Shown one piece after another: positions 44,334 to 54,018 of a DNA stretch of 64,000 bases. Position numbers and translations under genes: made by a program. The notes beneath the pieces are model-generated. The model made no database searches. It worked only from the letters and a program-made list of their open reading frames with translations, and had not been told where the DNA came from. This DNA comes from JAWLHA01 sp041690535 (GTDB lineage: Bacteria; Pseudomonadota; Gammaproteobacteria; Thiohalomonadales; Thiohalomonadaceae), in NCBI GenBank assembly GCA_041690535.1, contig JAWLHA010000002.1:62001-126000 (forward strand), in the 5' to 3' direction. Numbering within the stretch: the stretch's first letter is position 1; each line of letters begins with the position of its first letter.

Positions 44334-45518
44334 TCAGCGTGGCGCCACCGGATCTAATGCCTCCTGCTCCATTGGGCCCAACCCCTTCCTTAGCCAGCTA
44401 TTCGCCAAAACACCTGCAGGGCTATCTTCGTTGGCGAACTTCTCGATCGCTGCACGCTCCTTAGCTTCGAAACACTGCTCGTCCCCCATTGGTGCGCTCA
44501 TCAGATGTGGCTGCAAGGTATGGCCTTCAAATGCCGATGCAACGTGGGCGAAGATGCGCAGGCCGCCTACGTCCCTATCGCCCCAGTGGAAACAGGGGCA
44601 GTCTCTATCCAAATTCGCATCCAGTTTCTCAAGCAAGTGTGTTAATGCTGGGGATGGGAATCCCGCTGAATAGATCACTAGCCCTTGGTCTTCCACTTCA
44701 CGCACATGGCGCTGAAAGCTGGAAAGGTTTTCTATCGTGAGGAGGTAGGCCGGTCTGCCGCTGAGTGCCAAGCCCAGCACCTGATCTGGTGCAACCCCAA
44801 CGAAAGGCCGCAACTGGCCTACGTCCCAGTCAGAACCTGAGTAGTTAATGACCAATGGCCCTTTAAGGTAAACAGGCGGCGGGAATTTTTCTAAGCCCAG
44901 TACCCGAAAAAGCTCTGCGTTGTCGTCAAATGGCTCCCATTCAGGATTACGCCGAAGCAATGGCGCCAATTTCGCCAACATCCTCTCAATGGCCTTGGAG
45001 TCGTTCAGCAACCGAACGCTGAACCGCCGCAGGTCAAGGTCTTCTTGTTCGTTAAAACTGACCGCCCGTGCTGCTCGAAATAGGCTGACGGCGGCATCCG
45101 TATCATCGGCTTGGATCCTGAAGACGACCTTCCCGAGCCGCCACAGACCGAGGGCAGCATCGTATGCGTCCCTGAGCCAGTCCGGCGAATCCGCGAGCAG
45201 CGGGTCCAGTTCGACGGCAATCCTCTCGGCGTGGGCACGAGCTCTAGGCATTCCCAGCCAATCGGCCAATTTATCGGCATCAACAAGGCGTACCCGAAGA
45301 AGATCCTGTGCCGCAGCCCCTCTTCCCCATTCAAGTGCAACCCCACCCGCCGCCTCTACGTTGGCAAACGTCGCGTGGACTCGGTCCCTGTCCGACAGGC
45401 TATCGAGCGCAAAATACTCTTTCGCCGCGCGTTCGGTAATCGGAAGTGTCTCTCGACCACCTCTGTCCACCTGGGCCAAGAGCTTGGTCAGCAAAGAGCG
45501 GGCGACGTCGTTCATCAC
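44334..45518 (-). CDS. jetD: Wadjet nuclease subunit JetD (Toprim domain)
   Basis: 394 residues with the DUF3322-like N-terminal and DUF2220/Toprim C-terminal parts. Toprim elements are TIENLSSFQ (Glu) and HWGDRDVGGLRIF (Asp-x-Asp). JetD cleaves circular plasmid DNA after the JetABC SMC complex has extruded it. The gene starts four bases inside jetC and is the last of the operon. Its length and order (A-B-C-D) match known Wadjet systems, so the set is probably functional. Confidence 0.92.
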   Translation of the reverse strand: MMNDVARSLLTKLLAQVDRGGRETLPITERAAKEYFALDSLSDRDRVHATFANVEAAGGVALEWGRGAAAQDLLRVRLVDADKLADWLGMPRARAHAERIAVELDPLLADSPDWLRDAYDAALGLWRLGKVVFRIQADDTDAAVSLFRAARAVSFNEQEDLDLRRFSVRLLNDSKAIERMLAKLAPLLRRNPEWEPFDDNAELFRVLGLEKFPPPVYLKGPLVINYSGSDWDVGQLRPFVGVAPDQVLGLALSGRPAYLLTIENLSSFQRHVREVEDQGLVIYSAGFPSPALTHLLEKLDANLDRDCPCFHWGDRDVGGLRIFAHVASAFEGHTLQPHLMSAPMGDEQCFEAKERAAIEKFANEDSPAGVLANSWLRKGLGPMEQEALDPVAPR

Positions 45519-48500
45519 GCAACCGGGCGGACTGCCGGATTATCTGAAGCCAAGACCTCTCTGGCCGCAGGTTTGATGTACTCAGTGTCAATATGCACAA
45601 CCGGCCCGTCCCGGTAGACGTTCACGATCGTGTCGACATGCTCGGCAATCTGTCCGTATTTCTCATCGGGAGCCGCAAGCAACACCTGAAGGCCGAGTTC
45701 ATCAAGGAAACCAAGCGCGCTCACAGTGTTCTGCAGGTCGAGCTTGGAGAACGCCTCGTCGAATGCAGCGATGCCCATGCCACCACGAAAACCACCGTTT
45801 TCCTCTCGTTCGATACGGTACGCCGCGGCCAAGGCTGCGCCGATCGCAACATAAAAGGGGGACTGGTGTTCCCCACCAGATCCCTTTCCCAGACGACGCG
45901 ACAGCAGCTCTGTATTTCCGCTACCATCCTTCTCATCACTCATGCGGACATCGAAGTGATAATAATTGCGGTAGTCCGCCAATCGGGCCTCCCACTCACC
46001 ACTACCCTTTCCATCAGCGTCCGCCGCTTCCATCAGCAGATTGCGCACACGGGCTATTGCCTTGCTGTGCGGATGGTTTGGGTCATCGGCAGCATCAAAA
46101 AGCCCCCCGACATCACCACGCTGCTCGGGTTTCCAGTCAAGCACCCAATCGAGGACTTCTTTGACATCATTTTCGGGCGTTTTGATGAAGCGGTAGTATT
46201 GCCCGTGGAATGGGCGGTTTTTCAGATTTCTGTTGAGTTCTTTCAACTGGTCGTCCAGCAAGTACAAGTTCTCTTGCAGTTTGCCGACAAAATCCGCACG
46301 AAAAGCGTGTTCTGCCTGACGAAGGGCGTCTTCGGCATCTTTCACGTACTGGCTCAATTGCGTCTCTTGGATCTGTCTCAGTTCACTTACGACCCAAGTG
46401 GCCAAAGGCCGGTAGTCGTCGAAGGATCCACTGAGCGGTCGGTTTTCTGTTCCCCATGCCGACCAATACTCCGCCAACTCCTCGCGCGCACTGCTCCGCA
46501 CATTTCTCACCCTTGATTCGCTAGCGCCTGCGAGCGAGATAGCCTTATCGCTCAAAGCCCGCAAAGTCTCGACGCTCTCATCCGCAAACATTTCCTGTGA
46601 AGAAAGCTCATCGAGCTTCTCTGCCGCCAGCTGGGCATCGAAAGCAGCCATAGCCTGGACAGCACTACGCTCATCGCCAAGGCGCGAGGACTCCGTTTCT
46701 GCCTGGGTAAGTTTCCCTTTATCAGCGTCCAATTGGCGAGTGAGTCTCTTCGACTCCTCGCTTGCGTGATCTTGCTCCTCGCGGATTGACTCCCGACGTT
46801 TTCTGCATTTCTCCTGGTCGTTTACCAACTCTTGGTACGCAGAATCATTCGACAGCCTCTGCTCTTCTTGATCTAGGCGCTGAATTTCACCCAACTCATT
46901 ACAACGCTCCTGCACCAACGACTCCAGATCGGGCAATGTCGTGACATGTTCGCCGAAGGGCATCATCAACTCTTCGCGAAGACGCTTGACTGTTTCCTTT
47001 TCCTGCCGTTTTTTGTACTGCCTGTTTCCTTGCTCAGCAAATGTTGCCGTCAAAGACTCTAACGCCCTTTCACGGGCTTCTCGCCCGAGCATCGGATCCT
47101 CCGGTCGAAGTCGAAGGACCGCGCCTCCTGTAGCCAGCATACCATCTACCGTAATGGCTCTATCATGCTGCAGGAGCTCTTCTTCCGAACTCACTCTAAT
47201 GACGTTACCCGCCCGGAGGTTGATATAGGCTTGAGCATGTTCGTCATTGCTAACCACCATCTCAGCAAGACTTCCTGGACTACACCGTTCCAACCATTGC
47301 TCGGTCTTCGTCGTGTTGACTATGCGGCTCCCATGAATTCCAAGTCGCTTACCCTCTCGCCTGTACAGGCTGATAGCGTCACGTACTACTGATGGATCCA
47401 CCAATAGCGCTTCCCTGTGGCCACCGAGAAATGCTTCCAAAGCGTCCCGCCACGCCTCATCCGCAACATCGACGCGGTCACATACAGGTACGGCCTCAAT
47501 GCCATGTTCTTTCAGCAGTCTGATGAGCTTAAGCGTTCCAGTCTGTAGGTCACTTTCACCTGATTCCAATCGCCAGATTCGCTCACGGATGGATCCATTA
47601 AGTCCGTCCAGCTCTCCCTCCTCTCGAACCAGCGTCTCGTATCGTTGTGAAAGCTCTGCTACGGCCTCCTGTAACCTCGGCCTAATCTTCGCCACAAGCT
47701 GCATAAGATCCGCGGGCGCCATCGGCCATTCCGAGGCAAGAAGTCCTTCTCCTTGCTCAATGAGAGGCGGCAACTGTTTCAGCTCAGTGACCAGCTCGAC
47801 GGAAGGGAGGTGTTCTGCGTAGTCTAAGAGGCGGTGAACTTGCCCAAGACCTCTGCGTGCCTGATCAAGCTCCTTTTCGATCCTTGCTACTTCTTTCTCA
47901 GAACTACCTCGCTCCGCCTTTATCCGATCACGCTGCTGCTGTACGTCAGTTGCAGCGAGTTTTTTGGTGGCCTCCGCTAGTGCTTTATCAGCGTCTTTCC
48001 AACTGTCGTCGAGGGACTTAATCCGCACGTCCAATTTGTCGATCTGCTGCTGAGTGCCTTCGATTATCTCCCTTAGCGGCTCTATCTCGGCATCCAAGGC
48101 GTTAAACTCTGCCTCCTTGGCAACCCACCGCCAGGCCATCCCCAGACGCTCGGATTGCTCAGCTTTTTGATACTGCGAATCGATGGCAGAAAGAGCCTCC
48201 TCTCTCTGCCGCGCCTCCCTCGTACGGGCTTGGATGTCGCGATAGTGGTGTAGTGCCTGCTGCAACGAACGCACCTGGATAGGCCGCTCTTCCAGAATGT
48301 GCCCACGGACAAAGTCGGAGACGTTGCGGATGGGTGAGAAGGTGATGGCGTTCTTAAACGCCCGCAGGAAGCGAGAGGGATCCAAGTGCCGCTTTCCATC
48401 AGAAAGAACCGCGCAGACCTCTCTCTGGTATTCCCCGACTTGAGGCGGCGACCTGAATTTCTCGCCCGCTCGGCTCCTCAGCTCTTCGCGTAGCCTTTTC

Positions 48501-48970
48501 CAGGGTTTCGGCCCCAATTCTCCGCCAGTTCGGTCAACCAGGTCTGACAGAATCAGGTCCAGTCCGGGCGCAATAAAGCGACCATCAACGGTTTCCTGGG
48601 CCTCCTCTAAGCGGGCATGCATGGCCAAACCGATGCTAACCGGGTCTCCAATTTCGTCTTCGAATACCAACACCAAATAGGTCAGTGCGTGGTCTCTCGG
48701 GCGAAATTCCAGCGAAAGGTCAGGATTGTCCGGATCGCGAACCACACCAAGGCAATAATCTCGTAGGCTTCGAGTGCTCTTCTCGCCGGCACTGGCATTG
48801 GGGCTCCACCACTGCTTACTCCCTCCAACCAAGACTGCCTGAATGGCATCAAGCAAGGACGATTTGCCGGAAGCGTTGGGACCAATGAACGCTGTGTGGC
48901 CATTGATCTCGATACTGATCTGATCCAAACGGTACCAGTTGATCAGCAACAGCCGCACGAGCCTCTTCAT
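45515..48970 (-). CDS. jetC: Wadjet SMC-like ATPase JetC
   Basis: 1,151 residues with the split SMC/MukB-like ATPase. Walker A FIGPNASGKSSLLDAI is near residue 30, two long coiled-coil arms (about 240-450 and 650-900) flank a hinge-like centre, and at the C terminus come the signature GKGSGGEHQSPF, then IAAFDEAFSKLD (Walker B and D-loop) near residue 1,090. JetC dimers extrude DNA loops to test DNA topology and size. It overlaps jetB and jetD by four bases each. Confidence 0.93.
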   Translation of the reverse strand: MKRLVRLLLINWYRLDQISIEINGHTAFIGPNASGKSSLLDAIQAVLVGGSKQWWSPNASAGEKSTRSLRDYCLGVVRDPDNPDLSLEFRPRDHALTYLVLVFEDEIGDPVSIGLAMHARLEEAQETVDGRFIAPGLDLILSDLVDRTGGELGPKPWKRLREELRSRAGEKFRSPPQVGEYQREVCAVLSDGKRHLDPSRFLRAFKNAITFSPIRNVSDFVRGHILEERPIQVRSLQQALHHYRDIQARTREARQREEALSAIDSQYQKAEQSERLGMAWRWVAKEAEFNALDAEIEPLREIIEGTQQQIDKLDVRIKSLDDSWKDADKALAEATKKLAATDVQQQRDRIKAERGSSEKEVARIEKELDQARRGLGQVHRLLDYAEHLPSVELVTELKQLPPLIEQGEGLLASEWPMAPADLMQLVAKIRPRLQEAVAELSQRYETLVREEGELDGLNGSIRERIWRLESGESDLQTGTLKLIRLLKEHGIEAVPVCDRVDVADEAWRDALEAFLGGHREALLVDPSVVRDAISLYRREGKRLGIHGSRIVNTTKTEQWLERCSPGSLAEMVVSNDEHAQAYINLRAGNVIRVSSEEELLQHDRAITVDGMLATGGAVLRLRPEDPMLGREARERALESLTATFAEQGNRQYKKRQEKETVKRLREELMMPFGEHVTTLPDLESLVQERCNELGEIQRLDQEEQRLSNDSAYQELVNDQEKCRKRRESIREEQDHASEESKRLTRQLDADKGKLTQAETESSRLGDERSAVQAMAAFDAQLAAEKLDELSSQEMFADESVETLRALSDKAISLAGASESRVRNVRSSAREELAEYWSAWGTENRPLSGSFDDYRPLATWVVSELRQIQETQLSQYVKDAEDALRQAEHAFRADFVGKLQENLYLLDDQLKELNRNLKNRPFHGQYYRFIKTPENDVKEVLDWVLDWKPEQRGDVGGLFDAADDPNHPHSKAIARVRNLLMEAADADGKGSGEWEARLADYRNYYHFDVRMSDEKDGSGNTELLSRRLGKGSGGEHQSPFYVAIGAALAAAYRIEREENGGFRGGMGIAAFDEAFSKLDLQNTVSALGFLDELGLQVLLAAPDEKYGQIAEHVDTIVNVYRDGPVVHIDTEYIKPAAREVLASDNPAVRPVA

Positions 48971-49614
48971 AATTCTGTCTCATCCATGTCTTCTTGTTCA
49001 TCAGCTTTCTCCACATCACTCTTGGACACGATAAATGCCTGAATACGCTCCTGAATATTCGTGCCCGTCACCAAGCGCACCGTCGGCAAGATCCTGATCA
49101 TGGGAAGACCGTCTTCCGCCTCGTCCCCAAGTTCGATCAAGCTGTACCGCTTAAGAGTACGGAGCAGATCCCTAAATTCGGTAAGTTGGGGCCTTTTCCG
49201 TAGCAAAAGTGTTTCGTACCGGCTCAGCAACGTCTCGGACTGCGTGAAAACGCAACCTTCGGAAACCTCGAAGCTCTCCATCCCCTCCTCATACAGGAGA
49301 CGAAGGCAAAGCAGCATCAGACCTTCAACCATTCGAAGACGCGCAAACGATTCCGCTTCCGACGGTAGCAGTCCGACGAGGCTGAAAGTGTCGTCCCGAT
49401 GGAGGCTCCAGCCCAACGCATCAAACAGATTGGAGTAATAGTCATAGTGACTAGTAATGATTCGATAGGCTTCCCGGTCACGGGTGCGCTCCAGCATCAG
49501 AAACTGCCGTTGCAGCAGTGCACTCGCGACCGCCCGGAAGTCATCCGGCTCGACCCCACCTGAGCGTTCAGCAACATGGCGTAAATCACGCAGCACTGGA
49601 TGTCCCTCCCTCAT
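48967..49614 (-). CDS. jetB: Wadjet subunit JetB (DUF4194, MukE/KITE-like)
   Basis: 215 residues, mainly winged-helix-like (ASALLQRQFLMLERTRDREAYRIIT; SLVGLLPSEAESFARLRMVEGLMLLCLRLLYEEG). It has the length and pattern of the KITE-type subunits that dimerise on the kleisin. Its start overlaps the end of jetA by 29 bases and its stop overlaps jetC by four, so its dose is probably fixed by coupled translation. Acidic C terminus (ADEQEDMDETEL). Confidence 0.88.
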   Translation of the reverse strand: MREGHPVLRDLRHVAERSGGVEPDDFRAVASALLQRQFLMLERTRDREAYRIITSHYDYYSNLFDALGWSLHRDDTFSLVGLLPSEAESFARLRMVEGLMLLCLRLLYEEGMESFEVSEGCVFTQSETLLSRYETLLLRKRPQLTEFRDLLRTLKRYSLIELGDEAEDGLPMIRILPTVRLVTGTNIQERIQAFIVSKSDVEKADEQEDMDETEL

Positions 49615-51037
49615 TTCCTATAGTCGCTTTCCGACGGACCACGAAGCCGGGGCACTTCACCCACTCGTTATCTATCCAGCCGTCCTTCCTTTCGATGGTG
49701 TAATGACGCGTAAGCCGTTGTGCACCAGGGAGATACTCCAGGTGTCGCACATGAGTGAACGCAATGAAGTCCTCAACACCACTAATGCTCAGCTGGTTGC
49801 CATCAATGCTGCTTTTGGCCCCAAGTTCCCGTTCGAGATAACTGGCAAGGCGCTTCGGATCTATACGTCGCTTGTCCAGGTAAGCACGCAATGCTTTCTG
49901 CCGTGCCTGAAGCGCTGGATCCAGTGCGTGCGTCCTCAGCGGTCTAGGTTCGGGTGGAATTCGGTTCCTTGGAGCCTCTCGCAGGCTCTGCGGCGCAACA
50001 GGAGCTACGTCAATCAAGGGCATCACCACAAAAAGCTCCGAATCGTCGCTTCTGTTGACAATCGCCTCTCCCAGTTGCTTGAGCAACCCGGCAATGTGAG
50101 TCGCCATCCCGGGCTGGCTCCGGTCCAGATAACGAACCGTGTCGGCGACTCGCCGCTCCACCTTCGCTCGGTAGCGGTCAACACGCGCAAGGTGGCTGTC
50201 TACCTGTTCGAACACCGCGCGCAATTTATCGATGTCGTGATTGATTGCCTGCCACGCACGCTCACTATCGTCTGAACCGGCTTGCGCCATAAAGGCGTCC
50301 ACCAGACGCTTCTTTTTCTCTGCGTCGTATTCCAGATCGCGAATAAGCGAAAGGATCTGCTGCCGGTACCGAAAAGGATTGTTCCGGGTTTTCAGCCGCT
50401 TATAGTCTTGAACAAGAATGCGCTCGACAAAATCATCAAAGAAGTGACTCAGGACGGCACGGTGATCACTGACACCCGAGATCTCCCCTAGCAGCCCCTT
50501 GAGCCCATAGATCATGGTATTGAGGTGCTGCAAGAACCGGCGCGCCTCTTGCGCGGCCTGCCGCAAGGCCAATACTTGGTCATCAGGGTCCTCTATGGCC
50601 TTTTGCACGTTGTTGTAGATCGACAAAACGATGCCGCCGTAGAACACCTGATCAGGTCGGGCAATCTCCATGAGGCAGCCCCACAACATGCCGACCGCCG
50701 GGGGAACGGCAACTCGCACCTGATACCCTTCGTTCTCCTCTTCGAACCAACCGGCGTCGAGCAACCGCCGGTACGCTATCGACGGATGGTTGGCGTCACG
50801 CTCTTGAGGAAACGACGTTTCGTCTTCGACTTGCCACACGATAGACATCGTGGCCAACCGCTCTTCGATCTCATGTCTTATCGTGTCCTTAGACGGAAAG
50901 ACATCAGCATGAATCTGATCAAAGAAAAGCGGATACAGATCCAGAATCAGGGACGCATAGATACGCCTATTCCCACCGGACAGCGGGGAGAAAAGCCGTT
51001 CCGGCACCAAATCGAACAGTTGGTTCATGTTTGGCAT
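49586..51037 (-). CDS. jetA: Wadjet kleisin subunit JetA
   Basis: 483 residues. The N-terminal winged-helix region (NQLFDLVPERLFSPLSGGNRRIYASLI) is followed by helical segments (FVERILVQDYKRLKTRNNPFRYRQQIL) and a C-terminal domain. This is the MukF/kleisin-like subunit that bridges the SMC heads. The start lies three bases after the hsdR stop, an unusual direct hand-over from a restriction to a Wadjet operon. I cannot fix the Wadjet subtype from sequence alone. Confidence 0.87.
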   Translation of the reverse strand: MPNMNQLFDLVPERLFSPLSGGNRRIYASLILDLYPLFFDQIHADVFPSKDTIRHEIEERLATMSIVWQVEDETSFPQERDANHPSIAYRRLLDAGWFEEENEGYQVRVAVPPAVGMLWGCLMEIARPDQVFYGGIVLSIYNNVQKAIEDPDDQVLALRQAAQEARRFLQHLNTMIYGLKGLLGEISGVSDHRAVLSHFFDDFVERILVQDYKRLKTRNNPFRYRQQILSLIRDLEYDAEKKKRLVDAFMAQAGSDDSERAWQAINHDIDKLRAVFEQVDSHLARVDRYRAKVERRVADTVRYLDRSQPGMATHIAGLLKQLGEAIVNRSDDSELFVVMPLIDVAPVAPQSLREAPRNRIPPEPRPLRTHALDPALQARQKALRAYLDKRRIDPKRLASYLERELGAKSSIDGNQLSISGVEDFIAFTHVRHLEYLPGAQRLTRHYTIERKDGWIDNEWVKCPGFVVRRKATIGNEGGTSSAA

Positions 51038-51040
51038 ATC

Positions 51041-54004
51041 TTAACCAGCAGATTGACTGCCTTGGTGGTAGGTTGTGCCAAAAATAGTGTCGCCTAGCCA
51101 CTTCTTGAATGACGGATTATCAGAGAACTGCTTAAACAGCTCGGTATGGTCCGCCAACAACTCAATCATGACCCGCTGCAACGCTGCGTCGTGCTCGATC
51201 CGAGCGGTTTTCTTGTCGTTATTCTTCATGGCGTTCTGGTATGCGGCATCTGCCGCGACCTTGGCCGGTATTTCCTCAGCAATAACTTTGCCGATTTTAT
51301 CGGCATCCTTCCAATCGATATTGCCGAACTGATCGTTGAATGCCTTGATGATGTTACTCAGTTGGTCCAGCTCCGGCGCCGGCTTGCGGCCACCGCCGCT
51401 GGTCGGCACCGGTCCGACTTCGGCATCCTGGTCCGGAAGGCCGATCTTCAGGCTGGCTTTCACCTCGACACGGTAGCTGTCCATGTCGATGGCCTCCAGG
51501 ATGCCCCGGGACAGGTCCTCTTCCTTGGGCGCGGGAAGCTTGGGGATCAGGAAGTTCAGGAAGATCGACAGCTTCTCCCAGTCGGCATTCGAGTACGGCA
51601 GAATCGCGGCCAAAAAGCCGTAGGTGCGCACGAACGCCTTGGCCTTCCCCTTGAAATCCACTTGGCCGTCTTCATCGAGATCGGCATTGTAGGTGGCCAC
51701 GCAGGCATCCAGGATCGGGTCGAGCCTGTCGCGGTCCTCGCCTTTCAGATAGAGCCCCACCAAGTCGCCGATTTGCACTTGGGAGTAGACCTGATAGCCG
51801 TCCAGATCCGACTTCAGGTCGTGTAGCTTGTTCGGGTCTGTCTCGTCACTCAGGATGGTGGTGCGGTAATAGGGCTCGAACGACTTCTGGATGGTCTCCG
51901 AATCGTTGTAGAAATCAAGCACAAAGGTGTCGTGCTTCTGCGGGTGGGCGCGATTGATGCGCGAGAGGGTCTGCACCGCCTTAATTCCGGACAGCGCCTT
52001 GTCAACGTACATGGTGTGCAGCAGCGGTTCGTCGTAACCGGTCTGGTATTTGTCGGCGACGATCAGGAAACGATATGGGTCCTGCTGCACCTTGTCCGGG
52101 ATCTGGCTGCTGGGAAAGCCGTTGAGCGTCCCTTCGGTTACTTTCTTACCGCTGTATTCGTGCTCCCCGGAGAAGGCCACGATGGGCGCGTAGGGGCTCT
52201 TGCGCTCCTTGAGGTAATCCTTGAAGGCGTAGAAATACTGAATGGCCCGCTCGATACCGTTGGTGATGACCATGGCCCGGGCCTGGCCGCCGATTTTTGG
52301 CCGACTACCCATAACATGCTGGTGAAAGTGGTCCACCATGATCTCCGCTTTGTCGCGGATGGCATGCTCGTGTGACTCCACATAGCGTCGCAGCCTTTTC
52401 TGAGCCCTCTTGGCGTCAAAGAGTGGGTCGCCTTCCACGATCTTGGCCAAGCGGTAGTAGCTGTCAACCGGGGTATAGTTCTCAAGCACATCAAGAATGA
52501 AGCGCTCCTGGATGGCTTGCTTCATTGTGTAGCTGTGGAACGGATGGTGCTTCACCGTGCCGTCGGGCTGCCGGTCGGGCTCGCCGAAGATCTCCAGGGT
52601 CTTGTTCTTGGGGGTTGCGGTGAAGGCGAAATAGCTGGCGTTGGTCACCATCTTCCGGCCTTCCATGATCGTGTTGATCTTGTCTTCGACCGTCTCTTCC
52701 TCATCACCGTAGGGCGCGCTCTCCTCCAGCACCTGATTCATGGCGGCTGTTGTCTTGCCGCCCTGGCTGGAATGCGCCTCGTCGATGATAATTGCGAACT
52801 TAGCTCTACGGTGTTCGTCGCCGATCTCATTGAGAATGACCGGAAACTTCTGCACAGTGGTGATAATAATTTTCTTCCCAGCCTTGAGGAATTTCCTCAA
52901 GTCGCCCGAGTGCTCGGCATGGCCGACAGTGGCGGAAACCTGGGCGAATTGCTTGATCGTGTCGCGGATTTGCTTGTCGAGCACCCGCCGGTCAGTGACC
53001 ACGATGACCGAATCGAACAATGCCTTTCTCTCGTGCTCCAGCCCCACGAGCTGGTGCGCCAGCCAGGCGATGGAGTTGCTCTTCCCGCTACCCGCCGAGT
53101 GCTGGATCAAGTAGCGCCTGCCGATGCCACTCTCAGCGGCATCAGCTAGCAGCATGCGCACCACCTTCAACTGGTGGTAGCGAGGGAAGATCTGCTTGTA
53201 CCTCTTTCTGCCGGTCTTCTCGTCCTTTTCCTCCACCACCTGAGCGTAGTTTTCCAGGATGTCGGTCAACCCCGCCTTGGAAAGGGTCTCCTTCCACAGG
53301 TAGTCGGTGGCGAGTCCGGCCGGGTTCGGCGGATTGCCAGCACCGTCGTTGTAACCCTTATTAAAGGGCAGGAACCACGAGCCCTTTCCCTTGAGGTGAG
53401 TACAGAAACGTACCTCATGGTCGTCCACGGCAAAATGGACAGCGCAGCGACCGAACTGGAACAGCAGCTCCTTCGGGTCTCGGTCGCGCTGATACTGCTG
53501 CACTGCATCGAGTACCGTCTGTTTGGTGAGTTTGTTCTTAAGCTCGAAGGTGGCGATGGGCAGGCCATTGATGAATACAGCCATGTCAAGGGAGAGCGCT
53601 GTCTCAACGCGGCTGTAGCGTAGCTGACGGGTAACGCTGAAGATGTTGGCCTCGAATCGCTCTGCCGCCTTCAGATTGCCTGGGGTTGGCGTCCCGTAGA
53701 AAAGATCCACATGGGTCGGACCGTGTTTAATTCCGCCGCGCAGCACATCCACCACACCGCGCTTAGCGATCTCACCCTGAAGTCGGTGCAGAAACTGAGT
53801 ACGCTTCGGGCCATACTCCTCGATACCGAGGACCTCATAGGCATCGGCTTGGGTGCCGGCGAGGAATTGCAGTAGCTTGGCCAGATCGACTGCGTGCTCC
53901 CGGTCGTAATCCTTCGGGTCGCCCTGAATATATCCCGCCTCCTCCACAAGAGAAGCGACGAGTATGGATTCCAGACCTTTTTCGCTTGTGTCAGTCGGTT
54001 TCAT
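51041..54004 (-). CDS. hsdR: Type I restriction endonuclease subunit HsdR
   Basis: 987 residues. N-terminal PD-(D/E)xK nuclease region (LSLDMAVFINGLPIATFELKN near residue 150), then an SF2 motor with Walker A HSAGSGKSNSIAW, DEAH box IIIDEAHSSQGG, SYFAFTATPKN and motif VI-like LSRINRAH. HsdR translocates and cuts DNA that lacks the methylation set by HsdMS. It lies 14 bases after darG and directly before jetA, so restriction, toxin-antitoxin and Wadjet genes share one transcription unit. Confidence 0.95.
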   Translation of the reverse strand: MKPTDTSEKGLESILVASLVEEAGYIQGDPKDYDREHAVDLAKLLQFLAGTQADAYEVLGIEEYGPKRTQFLHRLQGEIAKRGVVDVLRGGIKHGPTHVDLFYGTPTPGNLKAAERFEANIFSVTRQLRYSRVETALSLDMAVFINGLPIATFELKNKLTKQTVLDAVQQYQRDRDPKELLFQFGRCAVHFAVDDHEVRFCTHLKGKGSWFLPFNKGYNDGAGNPPNPAGLATDYLWKETLSKAGLTDILENYAQVVEEKDEKTGRKRYKQIFPRYHQLKVVRMLLADAAESGIGRRYLIQHSAGSGKSNSIAWLAHQLVGLEHERKALFDSVIVVTDRRVLDKQIRDTIKQFAQVSATVGHAEHSGDLRKFLKAGKKIIITTVQKFPVILNEIGDEHRRAKFAIIIDEAHSSQGGKTTAAMNQVLEESAPYGDEEETVEDKINTIMEGRKMVTNASYFAFTATPKNKTLEIFGEPDRQPDGTVKHHPFHSYTMKQAIQERFILDVLENYTPVDSYYRLAKIVEGDPLFDAKRAQKRLRRYVESHEHAIRDKAEIMVDHFHQHVMGSRPKIGGQARAMVITNGIERAIQYFYAFKDYLKERKSPYAPIVAFSGEHEYSGKKVTEGTLNGFPSSQIPDKVQQDPYRFLIVADKYQTGYDEPLLHTMYVDKALSGIKAVQTLSRINRAHPQKHDTFVLDFYNDSETIQKSFEPYYRTTILSDETDPNKLHDLKSDLDGYQVYSQVQIGDLVGLYLKGEDRDRLDPILDACVATYNADLDEDGQVDFKGKAKAFVRTYGFLAAILPYSNADWEKLSIFLNFLIPKLPAPKEEDLSRGILEAIDMDSYRVEVKASLKIGLPDQDAEVGPVPTSGGGRKPAPELDQLSNIIKAFNDQFGNIDWKDADKIGKVIAEEIPAKVAADAAYQNAMKNNDKKTARIEHDAALQRVMIELLADHTELFKQFSDNPSFKKWLGDTIFGTTYHQGSQSAG

Positions 54005-54018
54005 GCGCTCCCTCGCGG